A stretch of DNA of 64,000 nt from Xiphias gladius. Taxonomy: Eukaryota > Chordata > Actinopteri > Istiophoriformes > Xiphiidae. Positions within the stretch are counted from its first letter, which is position 1. The number at the start of each line of letters is the position of its first letter. The notes under the pieces are model-generated. The model did not search any database and had not been told where the DNA came from. It saw nothing but the letters and a program-made list of their open reading frames with translations. The stretch covers positions 22,618,948 through 22,682,947 of the forward strand of contig NC_053403.1 of the NCBI RefSeq assembly GCF_016859285.1. The letters run 5' to 3'. The translations under genes and the position numbers were made by a program. This document shows, piece after piece, positions 1 to 13,400 of the stretch.

Positions 1-839
1 TTTTGACAGCTCTCAAGAAATTTTTCAAGAGTGTAGTGGTTAACTGATTATGCAAATTTTGAAAAAAAGAGTGAGGGATGTCATAATTGACCATTTGTTG
101 CAGTGACATGCAAATTTTTTTCATATATAGCAGGATTTGTTGCAAAAACAATGATGTCTGTAGGACCTTCTGACGATGTTTGAAGTTTTGAGTGCTAAAT
201 TCATATAAAGTTTGTATTACTTGCTTATGAACACTGCCCAATTTGATCAATCCAAACCAGATTAAAACTGCTGACCAGAACATGACCAGAGATAATGCCA
301 TCTTAATTTCAGAAAAAAGATGCAGTGAATTATGAAATAATAATATTTTTTAGAGGTAGAATGCTCCAAGACTGCACAGCAAAGCTCAAGCTAGCATCCG
401 AACATGTGCACCATATTTTGTCATAATAGATTAAACTGATTACGAATTATGAGTTGGCACTCGGACCCCTAAAAAAACCTCTTTTAAGGAGTTCTATGAC
501 TTAGTCCCTGAAAGATGAATGACTGTTACTGTTCACTGATAGTATGAATGCCCTGTAAAAAAAAATTACTAAATGATAATAACATGTCCGCTTTGCAAAT
601 TTAGGCACACTTACAAAGTAAATCACTCAAAGCAAAACTATGCAACCTTTACTGAAAGTACATAAGTGTCAGTTAGAGAATAATGGTACACTGAATTTCC
701 TAGTGTTTATGTCTTGTTTTAGTTTTGTGATAAAATGACTGAAACGTTTAGCTGTGACATACTAAAACATGGTGGAACAGTAGCGCAAGTAGAGAGGAGT
801 CATACAATCATATGGGCTAAAATCAGAGTCCAAGATTCT
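1..839. other. mdn1 intron, no recognised element
   Basis: AT-rich sequence left of the last visible mdn1 exon. I found no exon, repeat family or RNA gene in it. Confidence 0.5.
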
Positions 840-1534
840 GAGCTTGTAAAGTGATGTTCAAATATAATTCCAAAGTTTGTAGATGTATATCAACCTTTGT
901 AAACCTGTCAAATAAATCAGCATGATAAATTCAAGTATGTACATATGTAGAAAATATTTATATTCGTAGAAAAGATTTTTATTTGGACAAAAAAATTGTG
1001 TATGTGTAAAAAAGATGCGTATTTGTGTATTTGAAACTTTGTGACTACAATCTGTGAACAAATTTTATCAGTGGTGGGGTTACACAAAGACAATGTGAAA
1101 AAATAAGGGCTTTTGTAAACATCTGTGTACAGATGCAAAGCAGAAAAATGTGTGAAAAACTCCAAAAAAAGTTATAACCATGTTTTTAAACCTGAATCTG
1201 ACTGGACAATGACAGTCCAATCATAAATCAGAGTCCAATCAGAGGGCAGGTGGTTCCGATACCTTCATCTCCGCTGCAGGTCCTAAAAGATGCAGTAGAT
1301 TTTCTAGATACACAGTTTTCTGCTTTTTATCTGTACAGAAAAGTGTCCACAAAAGTACTTTTCTTTTTTTTCTTTTTTTTCCCCACATACAAATCTTTTC
1401 TACACATGTACAAACTAGAACTTCTCATTCAGATTTATGTTACAACTTTACAAAAGATAAATTCCAAAGTTTGTAGTAGTAAATCATCAACTAGAAACTT
1501 TGGAATTATTTGTGAACATCCCTTTACAAGCTAG
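840..1534. mobile_element. Foldback DNA element with about 46-bp inverted ends
   Basis: The left end (840-885, starting GAGCTTGTAAAGTGATGTTC) is the inverted complement of the right end (1488-1534). The two differ at only a few bases. Internal parts are also partly inverted (about 940-990 against 1385-1430). It has no coding capacity. The family is unknown to me. Confidence 0.6.
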
Positions 1535-2147
1535 GTAGGGACCCCTCCCTACCCTTTAGAAGGATGTAAATACAATGGTAATCAAAGGGTGGGAAGTCGA
1601 AGCATGTAGGTGCTGTTGTGTGGATAGACAGTTCACGGGGGGTCTGGCTGAAAGTTGGCAATATCAAAGGAATGGCAGGATCAAAGGGTCAACACTCCAG
1701 GGGGCAGGAGACTGCCTCCAGACATTGCCCGATCAAACCACCCTACCAACGTCACATGGAACTTCAAATCCCTGAATAAACAGTAACAGGAAACAATATT
1801 CCTCATCAAAAAATGGTCAAGGAACAGCAAGTCTGTATTGGTATTCATTAATGCCATGTGGTCATAGCTATCCCTTTACATTTAGATCTGAATAGGTGGT
1901 TTACTCTTCAGATCACCTAAATGTACAAATTTACACTGAAATACCTCAATTTAGATTTAGGAGGCAGATTTTCCCCCCCTAATTAAAAAAAAAAAAAAAA
2001 AAACTCAGTGGACCCACTCTGTATTATTCAACCAAACTTTTAATAGTGTTCCAGTATATACTCTAGGTGTTAATTTTACATAGTGTTACAAAGGAGGCCC
2101 TGGATCAGTGTGTTGTGCTTGAGTGACGAGTTATGTTCTATACTCAC
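1535..2147. other. mdn1 intron with a poly(A) run
   Basis: Unclassified intron sequence. A run of about 19 A lies at 1985-2003. No gene was seen. Confidence 0.5.
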
Positions 2148-5100
2148 TGAACCTGGTGGTGACCTGTTTCTGACAGAACAGGTTCTCAGGGTTCACTGTC
2201 CTCTTGAAGTGCTTCTCCAGAATGGACAAGATGGTGGCCTCTTCCTCCAGCTTCCGGACACGTCCTGCCAGCAGCATGTATCCTGATGAAGAAGACAAAA
2301 GCTTTATTTAGGTTTTGAGTGGAACACAGGTATCAGCTGGTACTTTAAGAGAAACATCTGACAAGCCTCACCATCATCAGCCAAATGCTGCAGCCAGTCC
2401 TGAGAGGCCTCTGTCTGCTCCTCCAGCCTGTATCGTTCTGCCCAGCGAAACAGATCTCTTAGGGTGATGAATCCATGTTTCCCCGCAAACACAGATGATC
2501 CCCTGCGTAAGGACTGGATGGGGAAACACATTCCACACATGTAGTCAGGATCACCCAAAAAAGGAACGTAATATGAAGAAATAAGCAAGGTATATAGTTA
2601 GGACAACAACAATATACCGGAATGTACAGTTACCTGAAGGTCTTGCATGACCTTGACCAGCTTGGTGCAGTAGGATGGAGGCAGGCGACACCTCTGGTTG
2701 AGGATGGTCTCCAGCTCTCCACTAGGCAGCTCATCAAAGTGCAGTTCCAGAAAGCGGTTTCTGAAAGCCCTGGAGAGCACCTAGAGGTTTGGAGGAGATC
2801 AGTAACTAAAGATTACTCAATTTGATTTTATGTTTTTTGTTTTTTTGTTTTATTGTGCCACCTGTGAAGGACTTTGACTGTATTAACTGCAAGAAAAAAT
2901 ATCAGAAACACAGACAGTGCTCTTAGTTATGTAGATTTTCTATAGGATTCTACATGAGGTATACTTTGAAAAAAAAAAAAAAAAAAAGATGTTTTTTGTC
3001 AAATTAATTGTTATAATATGGTGTGATAACCATGAACAAATCATACCCAAATTGAATAACTGAAATCGGGTGAATTGCATCCATTTCCTTTTTATGCCAA
3101 AATGCAAAAAATCTTCTATTACAGGAAATCTGAGCTCATACTACCAAAACTGAGCCTAGTAGAAACTGCCAGTGGTGATGTAACTAGTTTGCAGTATTTA
3201 CAAAGCATCTCAAAATAGATGTGGCAAAGATTTGTAAATGTTAAACTGCAAGCTAATATATTAATATTAGCATCCTAGCATCTGAGGATCATTACCTGTA
3301 AGCCTTTTACAAGACAATTCTAAATCCTGCTCTGCTCATCATATCACTCAGTATAACAGCAATGAGCAGAACCAACAACATTGGTCTGTTTTTTCGATGC
3401 GAAGGTCACCTCATACAGTGGCACAGCAAAATTATTCTGTGTCCCCACAGAAAAAAGGTAGTGCTAGAAGCTCTTTAACATAGTGACAACTCACAGAGCC
3501 ATTGGGCGTACGACTGTAGTCTGCTAGCTAACTACTAACACACTATTCAGAAAAGAAAACGCTATTGCTATTCAGTCACTTAGTCACATTAGCTCTCTGA
3601 GCTAGCTGGCTTGCTAAATGTCAGTGTGGAGTAAAGAAATTTAAAGTTAGTAAGCTAGCTAGCTTGGTCACTAACCAGACAATAAGTTTACACAATTTAT
3701 TCAAGAGACAAATTGTGGAGCAGCTTACATACAAAGTGGATGATGCGACACAGCTAATAGGCTACGATTGTTTCCTGTGTTCTGAAGTCTCCAGCTCTCC
3801 ATTCCCTAGTCACAGTGAACCATTCACTTTTCACACACTTTATTGTTTCGTAGATTTAATTTTAAATGGATACAACTGCTATTTTAACCCATGACAAAGT
3901 GAAAAAATGTTTAGAATTTTTTGCAAATTCATTAAAAATCAAAAACTGAAATTTTCAATTTACAAACGTATTCAGACCCTTCCCTGTTTGCTTTAGTTTT
4001 CCTTGAGATGTGTATAGAACTTGATTGGAGTCCACACAATCAAGTGACATAGTTTAGAAAGGCACACACCTGTTAATAGAAAGGTATCAAAATTCACACT
4101 GCATGTCAGGAAAAAAAAAATCCAACCATTAAGTCCAAGGAATTAACTGTGAACCTCTGTGATAAAATTGTGGTGAGGCATAGATCAGGGGCAAGGTTAT
4201 AAAACCATTTCTAATGCTTTGAGTGTCCCAAGGGAGCACAGGGGCCTAAATTATTGTGAAATGGAAGAAGTTTGGGCCCCCCCAGGAATCTTCCTAGAGT
4301 CAGCCATCTGGCTAAACTGAGTAACCAAGCAAGAAGGGCCTTGGGCAGCTCTAACAGAGCTTCAGAAGTCCTCTGCAGAGATGGGAGAACCTGCTGCAAG
4401 GACGACCATGTCAGCAGAACTCTATCAATCAGGTCTTTTATGGCAGAGTGGCTGAACAGTAGCCACTTTGAGTAAAAGGCAAATGACTGCCCGCACAGAG
4501 TTTGCCAAACCCCGTTTAAAGGACTCAGAGCATGAGGAAAATGATTCTCTGATGAGACAAAAATTGAAATCTTTGGCAAAACTCCAATTATATGTTTGGT
4601 GAACACTAGGCACTGCTCACATGGCCAATCACCTGCCCAATACCATCGCTAGGGTGAAGCATGTTGGTGGTAGAACCATGGTATGAGGTGCTTCTCAGCC
4701 GCAGGGATAGGGAGACTGGTCAGAATTGAGGGAAGTATGAACAGCCAAATAAAGAGAGGTCCTTGAAGAAAACATGTTCCAGATTGTATGTGACCTTAGA
4801 TTGGGGCAACAGTTCAACTTTTAGCACGACACTGACCTGAAGAATACAGCTAAGAAAACTAAACCCAACATAACATTTGTGAAGAGACCTGAAGATGGCA
4901 GTTCAGACCCTTTCAATCCAATCTGATGGGGCTTGAGAGGATCAGTAAAGAAGACTCAAAGGTGTAATTGCTGGTGCACTAAAGCACTACAAAGTGCTGA
5001 ATTAAGGAACTGAATTGTTTTGTAAAAGACAGATTTCAGTTTTTGATTTTTAATAAATTTACAAAAAATTCTAAAAACACATTTTCACTTTGTCATGGGT

Positions 5101-7458
5101 TATTGGGTGTAGTTCACTGCGCAAAAATTGCCATTTTATCAATTTAAATTTACAATGCAATAAAGTGTCCAAAACGTGAAGAGGTCTGAATACTTTCTGA
5201 AGAGACTGCATCTCAATTTGAACTCGTTTGACCAAAGTTACTGACCAAAACTGTCAAAACAGTACTGCAGTGAATTTGAAGTTAACTGCAATTAAACCAA
5301 GCCATCAGTCAATCCCTCTTAGCTTTAATGAATGGTATACCTTTCTACCACCGTAGAGACCAGGGGGATTCTGGGTAGCAAACAGCTTGAATCTGGAGTG
5401 AGCCTTGATGACTTCCTGGGTCTCTACCACAAAGAGCTCCCTGTTGTCATCCAACAGTCTGTTGAGAGCCTCTAGGACATCAGTGGGGGCGAGGTTCAGC
5501 TCATCCAGGATGATCCAGTAGCCTTTCCTCATGGCGTCGATCAGAATGCCTGGAGCAGATGCACGAACAAGCAACATATCAGTCTGGGGTGGTGCCAGAG
5601 TTCAATAATAGACACAGGAAATGCTGCCACAGTGTGTATTAATGGGTGGGTAACTTAAGAAGAATGGAATGGATTATGCATACTGGCAGTCAGTGTAATT
5701 AAATGTATTTACACTTTAGGTGGTCAGGTTTTGAATTAGACAAAAACTTAATTTCTCTCACCATGCAAAACTAATAATGAATATTATTGTATTCATTGTA
5801 ACAGATGCTATTCTCAGTCCATCCCTTAATCTAAAAATTTTAAAGGATAAATCTGGTGTTATTCTCCATTTTTCGACTCTATGCAGTGTCAACATATCCC
5901 ATGAAAAAAAAACAACAAAAAATAACACATTATTCAGGTTCTCAATACTGATATCTCTACTCTGTCTGCAGCTCTTAGCTCCAGGTCCAGTGGTATACAC
6001 AAAGCTAATTAGTGCTGCAACGATTCACCGATGATCAATTAGTTGATCAACTGGACATTTTTTTGATAAGATGTTTTGTTATTTAAGTAATTTTTAAAGC
6101 AAAAAAGCTAATTAAAGTTAGGTACGTAAGTATTTGGACAGTGACATAATTTTTGTAATTTGAAATGAAGCCATCAAGATGTGATTTAAGTGTAGACTTT
6201 CAGCTTTAATTCAAGGGTTTAAACATAAATATTGCATTTGGTGGTGTACATAGGCAAAATTACAAAAATAGTATTACTGTCCAAATACTTATGTACCTAA
6301 ATGTATTTGACAGTTCCATAATGTCAAATGGGAGAATTTTCTGCTTTTTTTTTCTAAACTGAATAATTTCGAGTTCTGACTGTAGGTCGGACAAAACAAG
6401 ACATCTGATGACATTGCCTCGGGCTTATACAAATTGTGGTTGGCACTGTTTTCTGATGTTTTATAGCACAAATGATTAACTTAGTAATGAAAAAATAATC
6501 AATAGACTAATCAATGATGAAAATAATTGTTAGTTGCTGCCCTTGTTATCATATTATATAAACTATATTTCAGGTCCCCATTCTCTTAGAAAAAAATACG
6601 GAGGACATGATCTCTGTGTCTTCAGTGGTACCTACATCCCTGCTCAGCGCAACAGTGTTGTTCATTTATGTTTTTAACAGTTTTTGGACAACAATGGAGC
6701 TCTATGGCACACGGAAATATGTGTATCAGGCTTTGGATACACACTCAAAAAATAGTTGTTAGTAGGATACATTCATTGTTGATGTGGGTCTTTTCGGGGG
6801 ATTTGGTGATAATAAGAAGAGATACAGAACCAATATACTGTATAAACATGGTTTTACTTCCTAAAACTCAATTCCCAATATTAACTTAATAATGAAACCG
6901 GTTATTCAACTTCACAATACATATCATTGTATCTTTGTATTGCATGACATTTCAACATATTTTTGTTATATTTTGCGCAAAATATGCCATAATATTTCAA
7001 TATAAATTCCTAGTGGTTAGTTTTTTGTCCTTTGGATTTGACTGCTTTCTCTCACATCATTGCCAATGTTTCCCCTCTTAAATCTAAAAAATTACTCTTA
7101 ATAATGCTTAGATTTTATTTACATCATACCTCACATAGATATTAAAGTTTGAGATATAAAGGCCTATTAAAAGTGAACTGAGTGTATAAATGTGTCGAAA
7201 TTCTTTATAAATGTGACAAATCTGTGACAGTATCTATCAAAAAGTCTGTCACAGCTGCCACTTGAATGAGACCTCGTACCCTCTTTGAACACCAGCTTGC
7301 CCCTGTCATCTGATGAATAGCAGCCCATGTACTCCTGGATGTCGGTGTGCTCATGGTTATTGATTCTCACACATTGGTTGCCCGTGGCTGCAGCTAGCCA
7401 GCAAATTAGGCTGGTCTTCCCCACAGACGTCTCTCCCTGGATCAGTACTGGGTGAGTC
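2148..7458 (-). CDS. mdn1: mdn1 exons 24-28: midasin AAA3 module (residues 1059-1329)
   Basis: Exons 7280-7458, 5341-5549, 2634-2780, 2372-2513 and 2148-2282 encode AAA3. Walker A is GETSVGKT at residues 1067-1074 and Walker B is IILDELN at 1131-1137. The [13 protein letters not shown] block and the [19 protein letters not shown] sensor/arginine region follow, as in human midasin. The last exon reads [16 protein letters not shown] and ends by my choice at a strong GTGAGT donor. An earlier CAG/GTCACC site 13 bases upstream on the transcript is possible. No further mdn1 exon was recognised between 1 and 2147, so the gene continues to the left of the window. Confidence 0.9.
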
Positions 7459-10400
7459 CTGTGAGGCCAAAACATTAAAAGAGAGTGTGATGGGAGGGCA
7501 AACTACTGATTTGTCACTAGCTCAATATAGAATGATGTAACCTGATTGCACCAAATTAACCTGAAGGGCTATTGAGTGGCAAGGAGGGACCACTGAGTCA
7601 TAAAACGGGTGGTATTGACAATAATAAAACCAGAACATGGGTGAGTGGATGGGTGTCTTGTCAAAAGCAAATGAGCAGATTGAGAAAGTGTTAACATTCA
7701 AATATTTCTCCCCTTATTGTTTTTGACAAGAAAATTGTATTTAAGGATTCAATGATTCATGCCTTAAAGCAACACTATCAAGATTTTTATATTAACAATT
7801 GATCAAATGACCATGTGTAATGTCAAGATGTAGTGAAGAACCCACAGAAAATGATCACCAACTCTGCGTTTTTCCTACGATTTCCATTTTGCGGCTTTTT
7901 GGTTCACTGTCAAGCTATCATCAATTAAACTCCACACTTCCTGCACATATGGTTTACAGTTAAAGCCTTTCAGAGAGATGTTGAGGCGGGGTAGGCATCC
8001 CAAACCCCCAACATTCCTCAAATAAAATATTGTTATTTGTATTTTAAGGTGCTCTCAAAAAATGAATGGTTGACACGATTCATTAAGTGTTGCTAACTAA
8101 TAACATAAATGACTTTAAAGTTGATATAGCTCATAGATCATTTGCTTTTCAATGATCTGTCTCTTCTCTGCTATTAGGAACACCCGTACACCTTCTTCTT
8201 CACGCAATTATCCAATCAGCCAATCACGAGGCAGCAGTGCAATGCATAAAATCATGCAGATACTGGTCAGGAGCTCCAGTTAATGTTCACATCAAACATA
8301 AGAATGGGGAATAAATGTGACTGGCACATTGACTTTGACCCTGGCATGATTGTTGGTGCCAGATGGGCTGATTTTAATATTTCTGAAACTGCTGATCCCC
8401 TGAGATTTTAATGCAACATTCTCTAGAGTTGATGCAAAAAAGTGTTCCAAAAAACAAACATCGAGTGGCAATTCTGCAAAATGACACACATTGTTGATGA
8501 GTGAAGTCAGAGGAGAATAGTCAGATTGGTTCCAGTTGACAGAAAGTCTATGGTTACTCAGATAACCATTCTTTAAGACTGCTCACCACAGTTGTAAAGA
8601 GTAGGTACCTGAGAGGGTATCCCCACCATATGATCCAAGTCACCACCAGGTGATGATCAGTTGACAGCTCTGCTCCACTCTTCACAACTGTGGTGAGCCG
8701 TTGTAAAGAGCGGATATCTGAGTGGGTATCCCCACCATATGATCCAACTCTGCACCAGGTGATAATCAGTTGACAGCTCTGCTCCACTCTTTACAGACCT
8801 GATGATACAGCCACAAAGTCAATCATCAATCTTAAGCTTAGGGTGTTCTGGTACCAAGTACACTTATGAAGCACCCTGTGCTTGGACATGGTGTTCGTTA
8901 TGGAAGGTCAATGACAAGCACAGAGGTCCAATAACAAAGCACCACTCAAGTTGAGATCAGGCAGGCTTTTCCTCACAATCATCCCCTCCAGGTTTCTGTA
9001 TTTTTCCCTATGTGAGTGTTGAAGTCTAAAGAGAGCACTATAGAGTCCCCTAGGTGATACCTTTCCAGGACCCACTCAAATACTCCAAGAAGGCTGGATC
9101 AAACTGCTATTCAGGGCATAAGCACAGACAATAACAACATAGAATTCCTCTCAGCAACTTGCAGTCACATAGAGTTGACCCTCTCAATTTCCAGGGAGAA
9201 CTCCATGCTCCAGTGCTCTTGAGAATCCTTACATCTGCCCAGCGCCTCAAAGCCTGGGCAACTATGGAAAAGGCGAGCGCCTCTCCAGGAGTTTGGTTCC
9301 AGAGCCAGTGTGCATGGAGATGAGCCTAAGTATACCCATCTTCTAATGGCTACATGATACAGCATGACGAACATGATGTCCCATGTCACAAAGCAAAAGT
9401 CATCTCAAACTGGTTTCATAACCATTACAGTGAGTTCAATGTATTTCAATTGCCCCCCCCCCAGTCACCAGATATGAATCCAATAGAACACCTTTGGGAT
9501 GTGGTAGAATGGGAAATTGGCAGCATGAAGGTGCAGTTGACAAATTTGTGGAAATGATGTGATGCAATCATGTCAACATGGACCAGAGTCTCAAAGGAAT
9601 ATTTACAATATCTTGTGGAATCCATGGCATGCAGAATTGAGGCTGGTTTGAGAGCAAAGGGAGCTCTCCTAACCTACTGCTCTTAGGAGATCAGGATGTC
9701 AGCTGTCCTTAACGGGAACCAAACAGTGGCATAATAACGAATCGCTTCCTGCCCGGCAGGTCACTGACTGCAGGGGAAATTAGTCCAACCACATTTTTGT
9801 TCTGATGCACTCTCTCATAAAGGGCCGGAATTAGCTCTGCCAAAATGAATGTCTAGACACTGATGAATGTACCTATTGATTTGGGGGAAATCATGGGCAG
9901 GGGTTCAAGCTGGGCAACAGTTTTCCTACCCTGTAGATACCACTCTTGCGAGGTCACGGAGGTTGAGCTTGACTGAGGCAGTGAGGATGTAGCTCGGGTC
10001 TAGAGCTGGCTCCATCTCCCCCTGGGACACCCAGTAGCCCTCTATCTCCACACAGGGCTGGCCTGGGGGTGCTGGTATGGGCTTTACGAAACATAAAAAG
10101 AGGCTTTTGTATTCACAAATATTCAACAATTTACAAATATGCTTGTGTAAAAAAGGCTGACGTTTCAAACATAACTCTTTATCTGGAAGCGTCTGTGGTA
10201 ATAAGGTACTGTTGGCTATAAAATAATTTCCTCCCTCTGGGTGTCAGGTTTCACTATTAATTGGTGTTTTTTGCAAAGAAAATTAAAAAATTTAATCACA
10301 GTGACTAAGGTTAGACTCATCTAACATTATCATCTTACCTTTGATTTGGGCAAGGAAAAACTCCACAAGAAAGACCCATTTATCCAAAAAAAATGGCATG

Positions 10401-13400
10401 TATACATAAAAGCATAAATGTACATACACATATAGAATGCATACTGTACATTAATAATAATAATGACTATTACTAATAATAATGAACTGTAAATTCTCAA
10501 ATAAAAAGCATAGCAAGCCAAATAATGGCCAAGTCTATAACAATAGCACATTTATTTAAAGTGTGATGGCTAATAAAGGTCAGATTACAAACATTGGAAA
10601 TACTAGTTCATGGTAAATTTAGCATAATCCATATTTCCATATCACTAATTTAATCAGTGCAATAACAGTAGATAATATAATGTATAATGTATAATGTATA
10701 AGGTAGATTATACTGAATTTATCAGACTAACAGGTAAACATGGAAGATGTTTTGAGTTTGCATTTACAGCAAATGAAAACAGGAACAGATAAGAAAACGG
10801 GGAGGAATTTCACTAAAAGAAGATAAGATATACTTATAAAACATGTTATTAGAGATAAAGTATCGTCTCTAATATAAGCCTGTTTCAAATACAGGTCTGG
10901 TGCTCTCTACAGTTCAGGTAAATAAAGACTCTAGCCACTATTTGAGAATTCTTACTGGTTTTATCAGTTAGATATTTTTCAAATATAACATATCCACATA
11001 TCCATTGACACAAATATAGAACATGACACAGCTTTCAGAACGTCTTACTTGTTTGAGACACTTGGTGTTTCCCATCAGAATGTGCTGACACACCAGTTTC
11101 TGGACCAGAGGATGGGAGCTTCTGTCCAGCTGAGTCAAGAAGCTCAGGCAGAAGCCCTGCAACCATCAAGCAGGGAGACTGTCAACTCCGAATACATGTA
11201 GGTGATTGGGATTAATTTCAAATTTAGCAGCCTCTGTCTCAAAACATCGCCGCATAAAATCAAAAGTAGTGGCATAGCACGATGACACTGGTGATAATTA
11301 TGTTTTTTTTAATTCAAGTGCATTAACCCTTTTAAGAGATTATTTCTCTCTAGCCCCTACCTCATAGAGTGAGCGCTGTACACTGATGCAGGGGTTTGCG
11401 GACACATACTTCAGTGCTCTGCACAGAGTCCGGAGGCTGTAGTGGGGTTTGTGCCCTGTCCCATCCACTAGATGCAAGTTAGCCTCCTTTCGTACTGCGA
11501 GGTAAAAACTGTACACAAGCACACTCATTAAAGAAAAATTAAGGAATAATTGGGCAACGAGTTTGAGCCTACTGAGGGATTCTGAAAAATGCAATAAAAC
11601 AGGCATGAATGGCATAAAGTTTAGGTTTGAGCAGGTTTGGTAAGAAGATGAGTGGCCTGTGCTATTTATTAAAACATTAAGTATGTTAGTAGTATAACAA
11701 CAAATAAAACGGAAATGTAATAAAAATTTCCATGTTACTAATGCACTAATCCTACTTAAAAGAAGATTTTTTCTCTCCTTGATAGAGATCTGACACTTTG
11801 CTGCCTTATATTTGATTTTCAATTCAACTAAATGATTAAATTCTAGCTTTTTTAGAATGTATTAATTAAACATTTAAAGACAGATTAAGTGCTTCTTGAA
11901 ACCCAAAAAACATGCAAAAGAGGCGGAACATTTTTTTTATATCGTATACTGTCTTCTGAGGCCTACAGTATAAAGCCCCCACAAGCTCCAAAAACAAAGG
12001 GATTTTTACCATAATTAAATGTTGTCTTAATGCCCTGCCTGACAAAGACGAAAAAAAAAATGTCACCAACTAGAACAGTGTTAACTTGATTTTACCTACT
12101 GGAACGTTACGGTAAAGGCTAACCTTATGATGCCACTGATGACACTCCTATGTGGATTCAAACACTTAAGGTAGTCTGAGACCAGAATCTGCAGATCTCC
12201 CTCATTCTCCAGCTCATCCACATACAGCTCAGTAAACCTGTGAGACACCAAGGGAGAAATGTATTATTGTCGTGGTCAGGTATTTCCTTCTATCTTTAAC
12301 ATCTTAAATTGTTTACGTTCTCTGTATGTCTGCTATTTCTTTGAACTAAAGTAAAATAATAGGTCAATCTACAATGAAGCCCAGGAGATAAAGACTTTCA
12401 CTTTGCCTTCACTTCTACACATTCTCACCTGTTCCTGAGGCCCAGAGGCAGGTTCCTCTTCCCCACATCAGTAGCTGGGTTCATACAGGCAAACAGTCGG
12501 AAGTCTGGGTGGCGAACCAAGGGCTCTTTGATAAAAAAAAAAAAAAAACCCAAAACAATATTATCAGGAATATGGCTAAATGCATTTGACTGAAATGACA
12601 GTGACATAAATCTAGGCAAATAAGTATGATCTTTTGAATGTCACATCAAGTGTCTGGTCAAAAAAGTTAGAAAAGCTAGAATCTTGACAGAATGCACTGC
12701 AGAGCTTTCCGTTTATCTTTAGGATGCCATAATGTGGCCATATTCTGGATATTCAAGGGAAGATAGAAAATCTCCTAGTTTCTCTAAACATGTGATTGGG
12801 AAATGCAGTATCTGTAAATGTTTTGATAAAGTGAACACCAAAAATATAATCACACATGTCACTGTGTGATTAGCGTTGGTTAATGACAGCCAGTTCTAGG
12901 TTGATCAAAAAGATCCTGATTCGCTAAACTGCCGGGCTACTTAATCTCTCACTGAATCTTATTTACTCTTTCCTATAAAGATTGTACAAAACATTCAGGT
13001 AGCAGCCTCTTATTTTTAGCTTTGCTGAGTTAAACGACAAGTGTAGCCAGCAGTAGATTATATGAACTGTAGCTAATTAACTTTTTTCGCTGTAAGTAAG
13101 CATTAAAGTTGCCAAAAGGCCAAAACTTAACTAATGACTGGTTAATGTGTTCTCTGAAAGATCATTTGTGAGGTAAAAGAAACATCAGTGTTCCATTACT
13201 TCAAAATCTCAACTGGATGGTGTGTGTTTGTAGTCTAACAAGATCAACAAAGTAGCTAGAAACAATCTAGCTGCGTCATGTCAGTCTTTATCCTTAGTTA
13301 AACTTTCACTGATATCACATCAATATGTTGAACTACTCAATTTAAACAGTTCTAAATCAGAACTTCTAATATTTCTCCTGAAAAATAGTGCATGCAAAGT

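Larger units (their letters stand above)
8200..9720 (+). mobile_element. Tc1-like transposon, interrupted by LINE sequence
   Basis: Left part 8200-8575 holds Tc1-like 5' sequence. The right part 9345-9700 encodes [20 protein letters not shown], the C-terminal DDE-region signature of Tc1 transposases. Between them lies unrelated minus-strand LINE sequence. Multiple stops make it inactive. Confidence 0.75.

Noticed and set aside
2304..2825. Plus-strand open frames opposite mdn1 exons
   Set aside because: They are antisense shadows of conserved midasin exons on the minus strand and have no family match.
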